Source: Chitinophaga sp. HK235 (lineage in GTDB: Bacteria; Bacteroidota; Bacteroidia; Chitinophagales; Chitinophagaceae). Taken from it: a DNA stretch of 64,000 bases. The notes under the pieces are model-generated. The model saw nothing but the letters and a program-made list of their open reading frames with translations. It ran no database searches and was not told the origin of the DNA. Below are positions 43,920 to 53,044 of the stretch, piece after piece. Position 1 is the first letter of the stretch. Each line of letters begins with the position of its first letter. A program made the position numbers and the translations under genes. The stretch covers positions 1,116,001-1,180,000 of the forward strand of contig NZ_CP073766.1 in assembly GCF_018255755.1 (NCBI RefSeq). Direction: 5' to 3'.

Positions 43920-45938
43920 TTAATTTTTTATAAAGGTAACGGCACTGTTCCTTTTGCTGCCATCACCACTGATCTGAAGTATCCAGGAGCCGGTCGGAAG
44001 ACGGCTTACATCCAGCTGTACGGTATGGGATCCATCATGAGATGCTACATAATACACCTGTTTTATACGCTCTAATGTAGTACTATGGAGGATTGACAGA
44101 TAGAATTTTCCTCCTGCCGGTGCGGAGAATTTCACATTCAGCACATTACCGGTAACAGGATTGGGATACACTACCGCATTGTTGACAGCCTGACTGATGG
44201 CTGCTGTGGCCCCACAATCCCGTATGTATGTCCAGGGCTGTCCTGCTCCGCTGTTCAGGTCGGGTTGATTGTTTTGAGTCCACCAGTTAGCTTTATAGAT
44301 TTTGTTTTTATAAACAGCCTGGTCGCCGGAAGAATAGGCTTTAGATGATATCCATTCGGCAATACCACTACAGCCGGTATCAGTCCGTGGGCCGCTGGTA
44401 CAGGCGCCCAGCAGTTCCCAGGTGTCGCTGCTGCCAGGTACGCTGGCACTGCCTGCCCACCACTTATTGCGGTAAATATTGTTGTTATAGAGTACAATAT
44501 TTCCTGCAGTAGTGTAGTTCTGGGAGGCTTGCCACTGCGGGAGATTGGCGCAACCTTCAAATGTACGGCTGTTCCATACTGCAAAACTTACGGTAGTGAT
44601 AACTGTATCCAGTCCATTTCGTATACCCCTGGCCGTTGCAGTATATTTACTGTATGCAGGTGGCGTCCATTGTATAACAGAATCATTGAAAAGCTGGCCA
44701 TTTACAGTGATCTGGATTTTACTGATCTCATTGCGGGGATCATTTTTGGTAACGGCCAGGGTAACCGGGCCTAATGATGTAGTGGAAAGGATTCCATTGG
44801 CGGGTTGCAGGAAACGGATAGATGTAAGGCTGGCACATTCTCCATTGTCAACGGTGAATCTGGACATACTGGCGCATCCGCAGTTGGCAGTATTATTACC
44901 ACCGTTAAGTTCCAGGCTTACCTGCTTGATGGTGGCATAGCGCTGGTAGTGTGCGATACGGCTCAGCGCTTTGGTATTTTCCTGTCCGCTGCCGCATTCG
45001 ATACCACCATTAATGATATTAACGGTAGCACCAAATCCTGGCTTGATGCCGACGGCTTGTTGGGCTGGTGTGGGTGTCCATTTGCCTGGAATCATTACAT
45101 CATGGCACGACGGTTTGGGATACTGAGGAGCCATCCAGAACCAGATACCCGTTTCGAAGGCTATAGCGCCATCCTGTATCACTTTTTCAGGGTTGGCCAG
45201 CAATACGTTTTTGTCGCCGAATATCAGCTCACTGGCCTGGCCATAGTTGTAGTTGTAGCTGAGCTGAATAGGCCCCCTGCCATGATACGATTTTCCCGGT
45301 GCGGGAGGGTACATGGTATTGGTCTCATCCCGGTAACCGATGTTGTTGGTTCCTTCGTAACCTTGTTCTTCGCGGAAATACAATCCCCAGGCGTATTGCC
45401 CGCCTGGTGCTGTGGGCCAGCCTCCGGTTGTTTCCTGGGATATGTTGGCCAGGAAGGCTACCAGCTCCCTTTTCCGGGCATTAACATCGCCTTCGCTCAC
45501 AAATGTGCCGTAGTCCAGCACCTGTGTAATAATGGCAAGCCCGTTCCAGGTAGGATCATTGAAACCGGGATCAGTTCTGATCACTGTGGTGACACCCGTG
45601 GTCTTATCAGTACGGGTGATCCGGTAATAATCAGTACCACAGCGTCTTTCCAGCAGTACTTTAATGTTAGACATACGCCGTACAGCTTCCACGAAGTTGT
45701 TGTAGGAGTAAAAATCCTTGGCCAGACTGGTGGGCAACGTCCCGGCGCCAGTGCGATCGTCCGGATTAAAACGGTGAGGAAATAGTACATCCCATTCCGC
45801 ACTGCTGATCAGTGAGGAAACAGATGTGTCGACGGCAAACGGTGCGCTCGTTCGATTTGCTGATTTGTAGCTGGCCGAAGTGCGCGACCAGCATAACAGG
45901 CACAGAAATACAGTGATAATCAAAGGGCAGATTTTCAT
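43920..45938 (-). CDS. Secreted GH19 chitinase with two CBM5/12 domains and T9SS sorting domain
   Basis: A 672-residue protein: signal peptide (~1-23), GH19 catalytic domain (~75-350), Ig-like segment (~370-455), two chitin-binding CBM5/12-type domains (~460-515 and ~522-575; QWQASQNYTTAGNIVLYNN and EWISSKAYSSGDQAVYKN) and a type IX sorting domain (~590-672; VYPNPVTGNV). The catalytic Glu candidates are in NISQETTGGW (~166) and YFREEQGYEG (~189); YHGRGPIQLSYNYNYG is the GH19 substrate-binding block. It cleaves beta-1,4 GlcNAc linkages in chitin outside the cell. The gene is monocistronic. Confidence 0.92.
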   Translation of the reverse strand: MKICPLIITVFLCLLCWSRTSASYKSANRTSAPFAVDTSVSSLISSAEWDVLFPHRFNPDDRTGAGTLPTSLAKDFYSYNNFVEAVRRMSNIKVLLERRCGTDYYRITRTDKTTGVTTVIRTDPGFNDPTWNGLAIITQVLDYGTFVSEGDVNARKRELVAFLANISQETTGGWPTAPGGQYAWGLYFREEQGYEGTNNIGYRDETNTMYPPAPGKSYHGRGPIQLSYNYNYGQASELIFGDKNVLLANPEKVIQDGAIAFETGIWFWMAPQYPKPSCHDVMIPGKWTPTPAQQAVGIKPGFGATVNIINGGIECGSGQENTKALSRIAHYQRYATIKQVSLELNGGNNTANCGCASMSRFTVDNGECASLTSIRFLQPANGILSTTSLGPVTLAVTKNDPRNEISKIQITVNGQLFNDSVIQWTPPAYSKYTATARGIRNGLDTVITTVSFAVWNSRTFEGCANLPQWQASQNYTTAGNIVLYNNNIYRNKWWAGSASVPGSSDTWELLGACTSGPRTDTGCSGIAEWISSKAYSSGDQAVYKNKIYKANWWTQNNQPDLNSGAGQPWTYIRDCGATAAISQAVNNAVVYPNPVTGNVLNVKFSAPAGGKFYLSILHSTTLERIKQVYYVASHDGSHTVQLDVSRLPTGSWILQISGDGSKRNSAVTFIKN

Positions 45939-46523
45939 AACTAGCTAAATTTGAAGAGTGGGAAAATGATCATTAAACTACAACCCCTCATTGCTACGAT
46001 ACAGCAGCCCTGGTGGAAAAGTATAATTGTTACTGATACACTTAAAATTCCATAGGCAACTGCAGCACAAAGGCTATTGGGCTGTTGCGGCCACAAAATG
46101 CAACCGATAATCATTTGTGTATGGCTAAAAAAGTATTAGGGCGGTAATAGAAGAAGACTAAGACAGCAATTTGAAGCACCGGCCCTTAACATTTTAAAAC
46201 ACTCTTCAGCTATGGTATGATCAAAATAACTTCGTGTTAAATGGTTAAGATTTGTATATAATCTGATAATTTCTATCCAATGTATCCATCTTTAATATGG
46301 CACATTTGTATTACCTGCTTATGCCGCCTTGCTTTTCGTGTAAGACCACGTCATCGCATCCACATTATCACCTGATATCAGGGTAATAATATGAAAGCAC
46401 ACCGCAATACGCCATAACCCCGCCATGTCTGACACAGGCATGCTTTGCAGTATTTACAACAACAATATCGAATGCCCTTACCATTGTTTTATCATTTAAT
46501 CAAAGTATATAACACCTATTAGC
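45939..46523. other. 585-bp AT-rich intergenic region upstream of chitinase and precursor 3
   Basis: I find no convincing gene. It should hold the divergent promoters of the chitinase and of the third precursor gene. The only notable element is the 12-bp perfect palindrome CCTGATATCAGG at 46371-46382, 142 bp before the precursor start. Confidence 0.5.
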
Positions 46524-46739
46524 ATGAAAAAGAAGACAGTAAAAAAATTAAGTCTGAAGATGATCAAAGTTGCCCAGTTAAGTCCAAATGGAGCTCAATT
46601 CATTCTGGGTGGTGACTCCGCCCCCGGTGCTCCTACAAGCCCTACCTCCAGGACTACCGGTCCTGTCGGCCCTCCTACTGCGCCACCTGATCCATGTGCT
46701 TCCGGAACCTGCACAGTAGCATGTCCTCACGGATGGTAA
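46524..46739 (+). CDS. Lanthipeptide-type precursor peptide 3, Pro/Thr-rich core (orphan)
   Basis: A 71-residue peptide with leader VKKLSLKMIKVAQLSPNG then AQFILGG (residues 1-30), the same KKLSL-x-K-x2-VAxL pattern as the other precursors here. The 41-residue core differs from theirs: its first 27 residues are rich in Pro, Ser, Thr and Gly without Cys, and the last 14 contain Cys58, Cys63 and Cys67 (CASGTC, then VACPHGW). Rings may form only at the C-terminus. No modification enzyme is encoded nearby. It converges on a fourth precursor-like gene across a strong terminator. Confidence 0.68.
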   Translation: MKKKTVKKLSLKMIKVAQLSPNGAQFILGGDSAPGAPTSPTSRTTGPVGPPTAPPDPCASGTCTVACPHGW

Positions 46740-46825
46740 TCTCCTGATAAAGGCCTGTCTTTCAAAATAAGCCTCCTTCAGGTTATCAGATGGGCACTTT
46801 AATTACCTTACAATATAGTCTGACA

Positions 46826-46862
46826 AAAAAGCCTTCAAGTCCAAAGACTTGAAGGCTTTTTA
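46826..46862. terminator. Perfect 16-bp bidirectional terminator between precursors 3 and 4
   Basis: AAAAAGCCTTCAAGTC and its exact complement are separated by CAAA. U-tracts exist on both strands, so it can serve both convergent genes. Confidence 0.9.
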
Positions 46863-46930
46863 ACTACTGGCGGCCAGCTGTGCATCAGCAAAGGTATTAG
46901 CAGCCAGATAATTCTTTACTGACTGAATTA

Positions 46931-47077
46931 TTAATTAATATCGGTGACACAAGGCGGTCTCCATGTAAACACACAATTGGCAGATCCTTTTATCGCTACA
47001 TTTGACCGATCAGGTTTACTTAAGCCGGCAACGGTGATTTTGCTCAGCGTCAATTTTTTTTCGCATTGTTTCTTCAT
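46931..47077 (-). CDS. Lanthipeptide-type precursor-like peptide 4
   Basis: A 48-residue peptide starting MKKQCEKKLTLSKITVAGLS, which fits the leader pattern KKL-T/S-L-x-K-x2-VAxL. The usual Gly-Gly is replaced by Lys-Gly at residues 30-31, and the putative core is only 17 residues with Cys35 and Cys43 (GSANC, then WRPPC) plus Ser32, Thr38 and Thr45. It could be a short active precursor with different cleavage or a decaying copy. A longer in-frame reading upstream looks unlike a leader. It is convergent with precursor 3. Confidence 0.5.
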   Translation of the reverse strand: MKKQCEKKLTLSKITVAGLSKPDRSNVAIKGSANCVFTWRPPCVTDIN

Positions 47078-47352
47078 CGTAATTGGATTGGGTGAAGGTA
47101 ATAATTTAGCAATATGAATATATTGATTGTTGTTATGGGGATTGGCACCGATGTTAACCGTTTCTTTGCTAAAATTAACCGGGCTGCGGCGATCAGGCGC
47201 AACAACCATGGTACCAATCCTATTTCCTCACGTCAGCCGGGCAAAAATAAAGGTAGAAAAGGATAAAACGACATTAGTATACCAGGGTTAAAATTCCAAC
47301 ATTTGTATGTTCGCATAGGAAGTACATTCCCTTACCAATGTAAAATATCGAA

Positions 47353-49824
47353 ATGAAAAACAGACGTCTCATCACACATCTGCTGCTTTTTTTGGTTGTC
47401 TTGACGGTAATAACCACGTTGCCAGCTACCGCGCAGATAAATTTCAAAACAAAACAATGGAGCCTTCAGCTGGATGCATCCGGAAAGATGACCAGTATGA
47501 AGAGTATTGCACTTCAAAAAGAGTTCCTGTTTGCAGACAAGGCCACCGCACTGATGAGCATAAAAAAAGACGGGGAAATTCACGCTCCCCGGAGCTGTGC
47601 CTGGAAAGCAAAAAACTCGGAGCTGGTGTTATCTTATCCGCAGATTGGCGTGGAGGCAAAAGTAAAAGTGCAGTGTAACGACAATTACATCAGTTTTGAA
47701 CTAATAAAATTGACCATGCCTGAAAATGTGGATCTGGTGCTGTGGGGGCCCTATCCTACTATCATAGCAGACACTATAGGTGAAGTAGTCGGGGTTGTCC
47801 GTAGCAGAGAATTTGCCATTGGTATCCAGGCGCTGAATGTAAAAACACTAGGCGGTTACCCAAATACAGAAAGTGATATAGAACCTTCGTATGATGTATT
47901 TGAAGGCGGCAACAAAGTGGATGTAAAGGAAGATGACATGAACAAGCAATTGTTTAGGGGAGACGTAGCGCGCCCTACTGCTTACGGATCTGTGTTACAA
48001 GCGTATTGCCGCAACCGCCACAAGGACCGCGTTATTGAAAACTGGGGAAATACCGCTTACCTGGCTCCCACATTCAATGATGGCGGGGTTATTGGCAGTA
48101 AGATCGCGCTTTTCGGAGTAGCTAACGCAGATGTACTGCCGACCATTTCGCAGATTGAAATCGCCGAAGGATTGCCGCATCCATTGCTGGATGGTGTATG
48201 GGGAAAGCAGGCTTCGCACGCTTCCGAATCGTACCTGATCATGGACTTTGGCGTTGACAACCTGCAGGAAGCAATGGAGGCAACCAAACAGGCAGGCCTT
48301 CGTTTCCTTTATCATGGCGATCCTTTTGAGAACTGGGGACATTTTAAACTGCATACCAAAGCATTTCCACAGAACTGGGCCAGTATGAAGCAGTGCGTTG
48401 AAACAGCCAAGGCCAAAGGAATACGATTGGGTGTACATACATTATCCAACTTCATTACCACCAACGACCCTTACGTAACTCCGATACCAGATCACCGGTT
48501 GGCCAAAGTGGGTTATTCGCGCCTCAGCGCCGCTATCGACGCCAATACAAAGGAGATTGGGATCGAGAACCCAACATTCTTTAATCAGTTTCAAAATAAT
48601 ACGTTGAAGTCCGTTGTCATTGGAAATGAAATTATACGTTATGGAACTGTATCCGCGGCTGCACCATGGAAACTGCTCGATTGTCAGCGCGGCGCCTTTG
48701 GCACCTCCGCAGTAGCACATCAGCAAAATGATACGATAGCCAAGCTGTTTGATCATCCTTATAAAGTATTCCTTACCAATTATGCACTACAGGAGGAAAT
48801 GTCGAAAACCATTGCACGCCTTTTTAATGAGACAGGCCTGATGCAGATATCTTTCGATGGGCTCGAAGGCTGCTGGTCTTCCGGCATGGGACAATATGCC
48901 AGGCAACTGTTTACCAAAACATGGTACGATAATCTTAAACCCGAACTGAAGGGAAAAGTTATTAATGATGCCAGCATGCCCGGCCACTACTTCTGGCATA
49001 TTTACACCCGGATGAACTGGGGTGAGCCCTGGTATGCAGGCTTCAGGGAAAGCCAGCTGCAATTACGCCTCAGGAACCAGCAGTTTTTCCGTCGTAATCT
49101 GATGCCTTCCATGCTGGGATGGTTCAGCCTGCGTCCTGAAACAACACCGGAAGACATAGAATGGATGCTGGCTCTGGGTGCCGGCTATAACGCCGGCTTT
49201 GGACTGGCTACCAGTCTGGAAACGTTGCATAAACACGGAATGAAAAATGAGTTGCTGGGATTGATAAAGATATGGGAGCAAGCCCGTATGAAAAACATTT
49301 TCAGCGAAGCACAGAAAGAACAAATGCGGAGTTTAAAGCATGAATTCCATCTGGAGACATCCGGCAATAATGGGTATAAATTAACACCGGTGTACAATGC
49401 ATACTTCAAACATACTCAACAGCTAAAACAGCCAGGAGAGCCTGTTTTTTCAACATTTAAGTTCAATAATCCGGCAACTGCCCAACCCATTTCCTTTATT
49501 ATTACCCTGGCTGCCGGGAAGGACTATGATCCGGATGTAACCTTCGATCAGATATCATTAGCCATCAATCAGCAGAATGCATTGGTATTGCCGGTGAGCC
49601 TGAAGAGAAACCAGATCCTGAAATCTGACGGCAAAACTGTAAGATTATACAATCGTCAATGGCAACTGCTGCAAACCATTGAATTGAATCAACCTTTACC
49701 GGTTTTATCCAATGGTATGAATGAAATTATTTTCGATGGGAAATATTCAGGTGAAAACGGCGCCGATGTAAAGCTGGAAATCCGTTCCAATGGTCAGCCT
49801 GAGTTGATTGGAGAAACCCACTAG
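47353..49824 (+). CDS. Secreted putative glycoside hydrolase of unrecognised family
   Basis: An 823-residue protein with signal peptide (ends LPATAQ), an N-terminal beta-sandwich (~28-270) resembling domains before TIM-barrel glycosidases, and a central barrel-like region (~290-620). The latter has IMDFGVDNLQEAMEATKQAG, FLYHGDPFENWGHF, GIRLGVHTLSNFITTND, LMQISFDGLEGC and INDASMPGHYFWH. Asp/Glu residues at the ends of predicted strands (FDGLEG, YHGDPFE) could be catalytic, but I cannot assign a GH family. A C-terminal beta domain follows. It is probably a periplasmic or surface polysaccharide-degrading enzyme. It is monocistronic and divergent from precursor 4. Confidence 0.6.
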   Translation: MKNRRLITHLLLFLVVLTVITTLPATAQINFKTKQWSLQLDASGKMTSMKSIALQKEFLFADKATALMSIKKDGEIHAPRSCAWKAKNSELVLSYPQIGVEAKVKVQCNDNYISFELIKLTMPENVDLVLWGPYPTIIADTIGEVVGVVRSREFAIGIQALNVKTLGGYPNTESDIEPSYDVFEGGNKVDVKEDDMNKQLFRGDVARPTAYGSVLQAYCRNRHKDRVIENWGNTAYLAPTFNDGGVIGSKIALFGVANADVLPTISQIEIAEGLPHPLLDGVWGKQASHASESYLIMDFGVDNLQEAMEATKQAGLRFLYHGDPFENWGHFKLHTKAFPQNWASMKQCVETAKAKGIRLGVHTLSNFITTNDPYVTPIPDHRLAKVGYSRLSAAIDANTKEIGIENPTFFNQFQNNTLKSVVIGNEIIRYGTVSAAAPWKLLDCQRGAFGTSAVAHQQNDTIAKLFDHPYKVFLTNYALQEEMSKTIARLFNETGLMQISFDGLEGCWSSGMGQYARQLFTKTWYDNLKPELKGKVINDASMPGHYFWHIYTRMNWGEPWYAGFRESQLQLRLRNQQFFRRNLMPSMLGWFSLRPETTPEDIEWMLALGAGYNAGFGLATSLETLHKHGMKNELLGLIKIWEQARMKNIFSEAQKEQMRSLKHEFHLETSGNNGYKLTPVYNAYFKHTQQLKQPGEPVFSTFKFNNPATAQPISFIITLAAGKDYDPDVTFDQISLAINQQNALVLPVSLKRNQILKSDGKTVRLYNRQWQLLQTIELNQPLPVLSNGMNEIIFDGKYSGENGADVKLEIRSNGQPELIGETH

Positions 49825-49911
49825 ATCAGCATCATACATGGACTTTTAAAAAAAGGGCGGACTTTTATTTTTTAATACATTTTCATACAACATTCTGAGA
49901 TCTGAACACTT

Positions 49912-49933
49912 TTCCCCCGCCACTGCGAGGGAA
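49912..49933. promoter_or_regulatory. Inverted repeat upstream of the NmrA/AraC operon
   Basis: TTCCC-C-CGC / GCG-A-GGGAA around CACT, 28 bp before the NmrA-like start. It is a possible operator or leader hairpin; no regulator can be assigned from sequence. Confidence 0.3.
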
Positions 49934-49960
49934 TTTTGTGTACATTAAATTCTTGGAAAA

Positions 49961-50824
49961 ATGAAAATCGTACTTACCGGCTCGCTCGGGAATATCAGTA
50001 ACCCGCTCGTTGAAATACTGGTGAAGGAAGGTCACCAGATTACCCTCATCAGTACAGATCCCAATAAACAGGTCCGGATACAGGCCATAGGCGCTCAACC
50101 CGCTATTGGTAGTATCCAGGACCTGCCTTTTCTTATCAAGACCTTTACGGGGGCAGATGTTGTTTATTGTATGAACCCACTGGATTTCGCAGCACGAGAC
50201 CTGGACGCATGGAACGGAAACATGGATAATTATATCCAGGCTATCAAGGAAACAGGGATAAAGCGTGTAATCGTGCTCTCCGGGTGGGTCTCGCACCTGC
50301 TGAATTCCATCCAACCGGAGAAAAATTTTGAGACCCTTAAAGACGTGTCTGTTACCTTTGTGCGACCAGGACCTTTTTACACTAATTTCTATCACCTGAA
50401 GGATATGATCCGGCACCAGGGCATGATTGTATCCAATTATGGCGGAGAAGATCTGATAGCTTTTTCGGCTCCTGAAGACATCGCTGCTGCTATCGCGGAA
50501 GAGATCAATACCCCGGCAGCTGCAGGCTTGAAAGTGTTATACGTGGCCAGCGAGGAGCTTACCTGCACACAAGCGGCACAAATTGTAGGAGAAGCCATTG
50601 GAATACCCCACCTCCAATGGATAGCATTTCCCGGAGAACAGGTAAAACAAGCGCTCGAAGCTACCGGCGTATCGTCTGAGGTTGCCGGATTATTGGTAGA
50701 AATGCAGGAAAATATGCACAATGGGAAAGCGCAGAAGGATTATTACCTTAACAGACCTATATTAGGAAAACGAAAACTGCGGGATTTTGCCAGGGAGTAC
50801 GCTACCTGGTACCATCAAAACTAA
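49961..50824 (+). CDS. NmrA-like NAD(P)-binding oxidoreductase
   Basis: A 287-residue atypical SDR with Rossmann start KIVLTGSLGNISNPLVEIL (G-x2-G-x2-S rather than the strict G-x2-G-x2-G), and NmrA-type blocks GADVVYCMNP, IKRVIVLSGW and VTFVRPGPFYTNF, followed by a helical C-terminus. Relatives reduce quinones or act as redox sensors. The substrate is unknown. An AraC-type regulator starts 5 bp after its stop, so the two are co-transcribed. Confidence 0.85.
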   Translation: MKIVLTGSLGNISNPLVEILVKEGHQITLISTDPNKQVRIQAIGAQPAIGSIQDLPFLIKTFTGADVVYCMNPLDFAARDLDAWNGNMDNYIQAIKETGIKRVIVLSGWVSHLLNSIQPEKNFETLKDVSVTFVRPGPFYTNFYHLKDMIRHQGMIVSNYGGEDLIAFSAPEDIAAAIAEEINTPAAAGLKVLYVASEELTCTQAAQIVGEAIGIPHLQWIAFPGEQVKQALEATGVSSEVAGLLVEMQENMHNGKAQKDYYLNRPILGKRKLRDFAREYATWYHQN

Positions 50825-50829
50825 ATGTT

Positions 50830-51759
50830 ATGGCCGGAAACCTTCCCCTGAGAATAAAAAGCATTCATGAGCTATTGCGGCTGAAAGGCTTGCCTGATAC
50901 AAAACATCCACTTATCAGTGTACTCAATATTGCCGAATTAAAGATGCTGCCTAAGCCTGTAGATATAATGGCGTCCACTGATTTCTATTTTATAGGTATG
51001 AGCAGGTTCACGCAGGCTTGTTTGAAAATGAAGTATGGGCAGCAGGAATATGATTTTGATAAAGGTGTGATGAATTTTATCGCACCAGGACAGGTATTTA
51101 GTTTTAATACCGATCAGGTGGAAGAAATGAATCGGTCCGGATGGATGCTGCTGCTCCATCCGGACTTTCTCTGGAACCATCCTCTCGCGTTGAAGATAAG
51201 GCAATGCGAGTTTTTTGATTATACGGTTAATGAAGCCCTGTTCCTCTCTGATGGTGAAGAGCAGACTATTAGCGGATTGTTTAAGAATATTGAGCAGGAA
51301 TATAGTACTAACATCGATCAATTCAGCCAGGGAATAATTATTCCCCTTATCGAAGCCCTGTTGGGATATTCAGAGCGCTTTTACCAACGGCAGTTCATTA
51401 CCCGTAAAATTACCCACCATGGCATCGTAAGACAGCTGGAAGCATTGCTGGAAATGGCTTTTTCTCAGGAAACACTGGAAGAGAACGGGATACCCACAGT
51501 AAAGGATATTTCCAGTCAGCTGAATATTTCACCCAATTATCTGAGCGGTCTGCTCAAAACGCTTACTGGTAGCAGCACGCAACAGCACATACAGGAGAAG
51601 ATCATAGAGAAAGCAAAGGAAAGACTGATGATGACAGATCTGTCTGTAAATGAAATAGCTTTTGAACTGGGGTTTGAATATCCGCAGTCTTTTTCTAAGT
51701 TGTTCAAGACTAAGATGAATATTTCACCGCTGGAATTCAGGAAGGCCAGCAGGTTTTAA
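50830..51759 (+). CDS. AraC-family transcriptional regulator
   Basis: A 309-residue regulator with an N-terminal cupin-like ligand domain (~20-190) and a C-terminal AraC DNA-binding domain with two HTHs (~205-305; VKDISSQLNISPNYLSGLLK, and NEIAFELGFEYPQSFSKLFK). It follows the NmrA-like gene by 5 bp and probably regulates that operon. The ligand is unknown. Confidence 0.92.
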   Translation: MAGNLPLRIKSIHELLRLKGLPDTKHPLISVLNIAELKMLPKPVDIMASTDFYFIGMSRFTQACLKMKYGQQEYDFDKGVMNFIAPGQVFSFNTDQVEEMNRSGWMLLLHPDFLWNHPLALKIRQCEFFDYTVNEALFLSDGEEQTISGLFKNIEQEYSTNIDQFSQGIIIPLIEALLGYSERFYQRQFITRKITHHGIVRQLEALLEMAFSQETLEENGIPTVKDISSQLNISPNYLSGLLKTLTGSSTQQHIQEKIIEKAKERLMMTDLSVNEIAFELGFEYPQSFSKLFKTKMNISPLEFRKASRF

Positions 51760-51824
51760 TAGATTGATCTGGCAAAGCGTACGGGGATGTGGGTGGAGGA
51801 ATAAAATAAAACAGAAGAGGCAGG

Positions 51825-51857
51825 TTGCCAGAAATGTTGTTTGTGTATTACCTTTGC
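51825..51857 (+). promoter_or_regulatory. Promoter of the beta-propeller gene
   Basis: TTG at 51825-51827, a 22-bp gap, then TACCTTTG at 51850-51857, an exact TAnnTTTG box 17 bp before the ATG. Confidence 0.55.
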
Positions 51858-51874
51858 CGGTATAAACAAAAGAT

Positions 51875-52933
51875 ATGAGTCAATTTCCACATATAAACCT
51901 GCCGTTAAAGAACAAACTGACATTCACTGCCAACCCGGTGAACGTAGTGCCATTGCCGAATGGAGAGATCCTGATGAACTTTGCGAGTCAGCCGCTGATT
52001 ACAAAGCTCAATGCCAAACTTGAGATTGTTTGGGAAAAAATCATCCAGGGACAGAATGCAAACTATGTAAGTAGCAAGCTGTCTGCCTCTTCTGATGGCC
52101 GCCTGATTGCCATTGCGGGCATGACCGATATACGCATTCTCGATGCAGAAGGAACCACAGTATTACATACTGCGGAACATGGCTCCTGGGGCCGGTTCCT
52201 GGGTGCTGCCTGTTATTTCGCCAAGGATAATAAAACGATCTGGTATGTATTGCCTGGTGATGAAAATAATACAGATGAGCTGCAGGTAATGGATGTTGCT
52301 GCTTTTGAAGTAATTGCTTCTTACCCGCTGCTGGAAAGCCAACAATACGCCTACGCATTTCATGCTACACCAGACAATGACATTATCCTGCTGGAAGCCG
52401 CTGCTGGCCAGGAGGAAACCATTCTGATGCAGTTACAGCTGAACGACGGTATCGTCTCCCTGACTGAACTTACCCAATGTGATAATGTGATCATGGGCAA
52501 CTTTGCACCATCCGGAAAAGAGTTTGCTATGGCCCCTCATTATGATGGGCCGTTAGAAATCTACTCCTTCCCTGAAATTGCCAGGGTAGCGGAGCAGGAT
52601 CAGGTGGCTATTTTCGATGGCAGTAAAGATTTCCCTGCCGCTGAACCGGATAATATCAACTACAGTGTATTCTTTGTAGATGATAATAGCATCCTCGTAG
52701 TTTCCCAGTTTGGAAGATTGTTATTGCTGGACAGAAAAGATTTACGTTGTAAGGCAGAGGTAATGCCGGAGGGTATTGAATTTACAGCATATAACCTGGA
52801 TGGTAATCCTACTACCAACCCGGATTATATCTTTGATTACAGCAGTAATATTATCAACGTAATGATTGTGCATGACAAACTGTTACTGACGACCGGTGAG
52901 GGTCAGTTGCGCAGTTATGATCTGCCAGTATGA
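51875..52933 (+). CDS. Cytoplasmic beta-propeller-like protein of unknown function
   Basis: A 352-residue protein without signal peptide. It consists of repeated ~45-residue blade-like blocks with PNGEILMNF, SSDGRLIAIAG, KDNKTIWYVLPG, TPDNDIILLEA, PSGKEFAMAPH and DDNSILVVSQFGRLLLLDR, as in WD40/quinoprotein-like propellers. No catalytic motif is visible. It is probably a binding or scaffold protein. It is monocistronic and ends at a terminator facing the NRPS gene. Confidence 0.65.
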   Translation: MSQFPHINLPLKNKLTFTANPVNVVPLPNGEILMNFASQPLITKLNAKLEIVWEKIIQGQNANYVSSKLSASSDGRLIAIAGMTDIRILDAEGTTVLHTAEHGSWGRFLGAACYFAKDNKTIWYVLPGDENNTDELQVMDVAAFEVIASYPLLESQQYAYAFHATPDNDIILLEAAAGQEETILMQLQLNDGIVSLTELTQCDNVIMGNFAPSGKEFAMAPHYDGPLEIYSFPEIARVAEQDQVAIFDGSKDFPAAEPDNINYSVFFVDDNSILVVSQFGRLLLLDRKDLRCKAEVMPEGIEFTAYNLDGNPTTNPDYIFDYSSNIINVMIVHDKLLLTTGEGQLRSYDLPV

Positions 52934-52939
52934 TAACAA

Positions 52940-52981
52940 ACATTAAGGGTATCTCCTGGTTTCGGAGACACTTTTTTTTGA
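52940..52981 (+). terminator. Terminator of the beta-propeller gene
   Basis: AAGGGTATCTCC pairs imperfectly with GGAGACACTTTT and is followed by a T8 run. Confidence 0.65.
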
Positions 52982-52991
52982 GGCTTATTTA

Positions 52992-53034
52992 AACCTGCAA
53001 AACCTGCGCTATATGCAGGTTTTGCAGGTTTTTT
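52992..53034. terminator. Perfect 16-bp terminator at the end of the NRPS gene
   Basis: AACCTGCAAAACCTGC and its exact complement form a stem with a 7-nt loop. A T-run follows on the plus strand and a weaker one on the minus strand. It lies 11 bp past the NRPS stop. Confidence 0.8.
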
Positions 53035-53044
53035 CTATATCAGA

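Noticed and set aside
44805..45785. 326-codon plus-strand frame antisense to the chitinase
   Set aside because: The opposite frame encodes an intact GH19 domain; this frame is a shadow without motif support.
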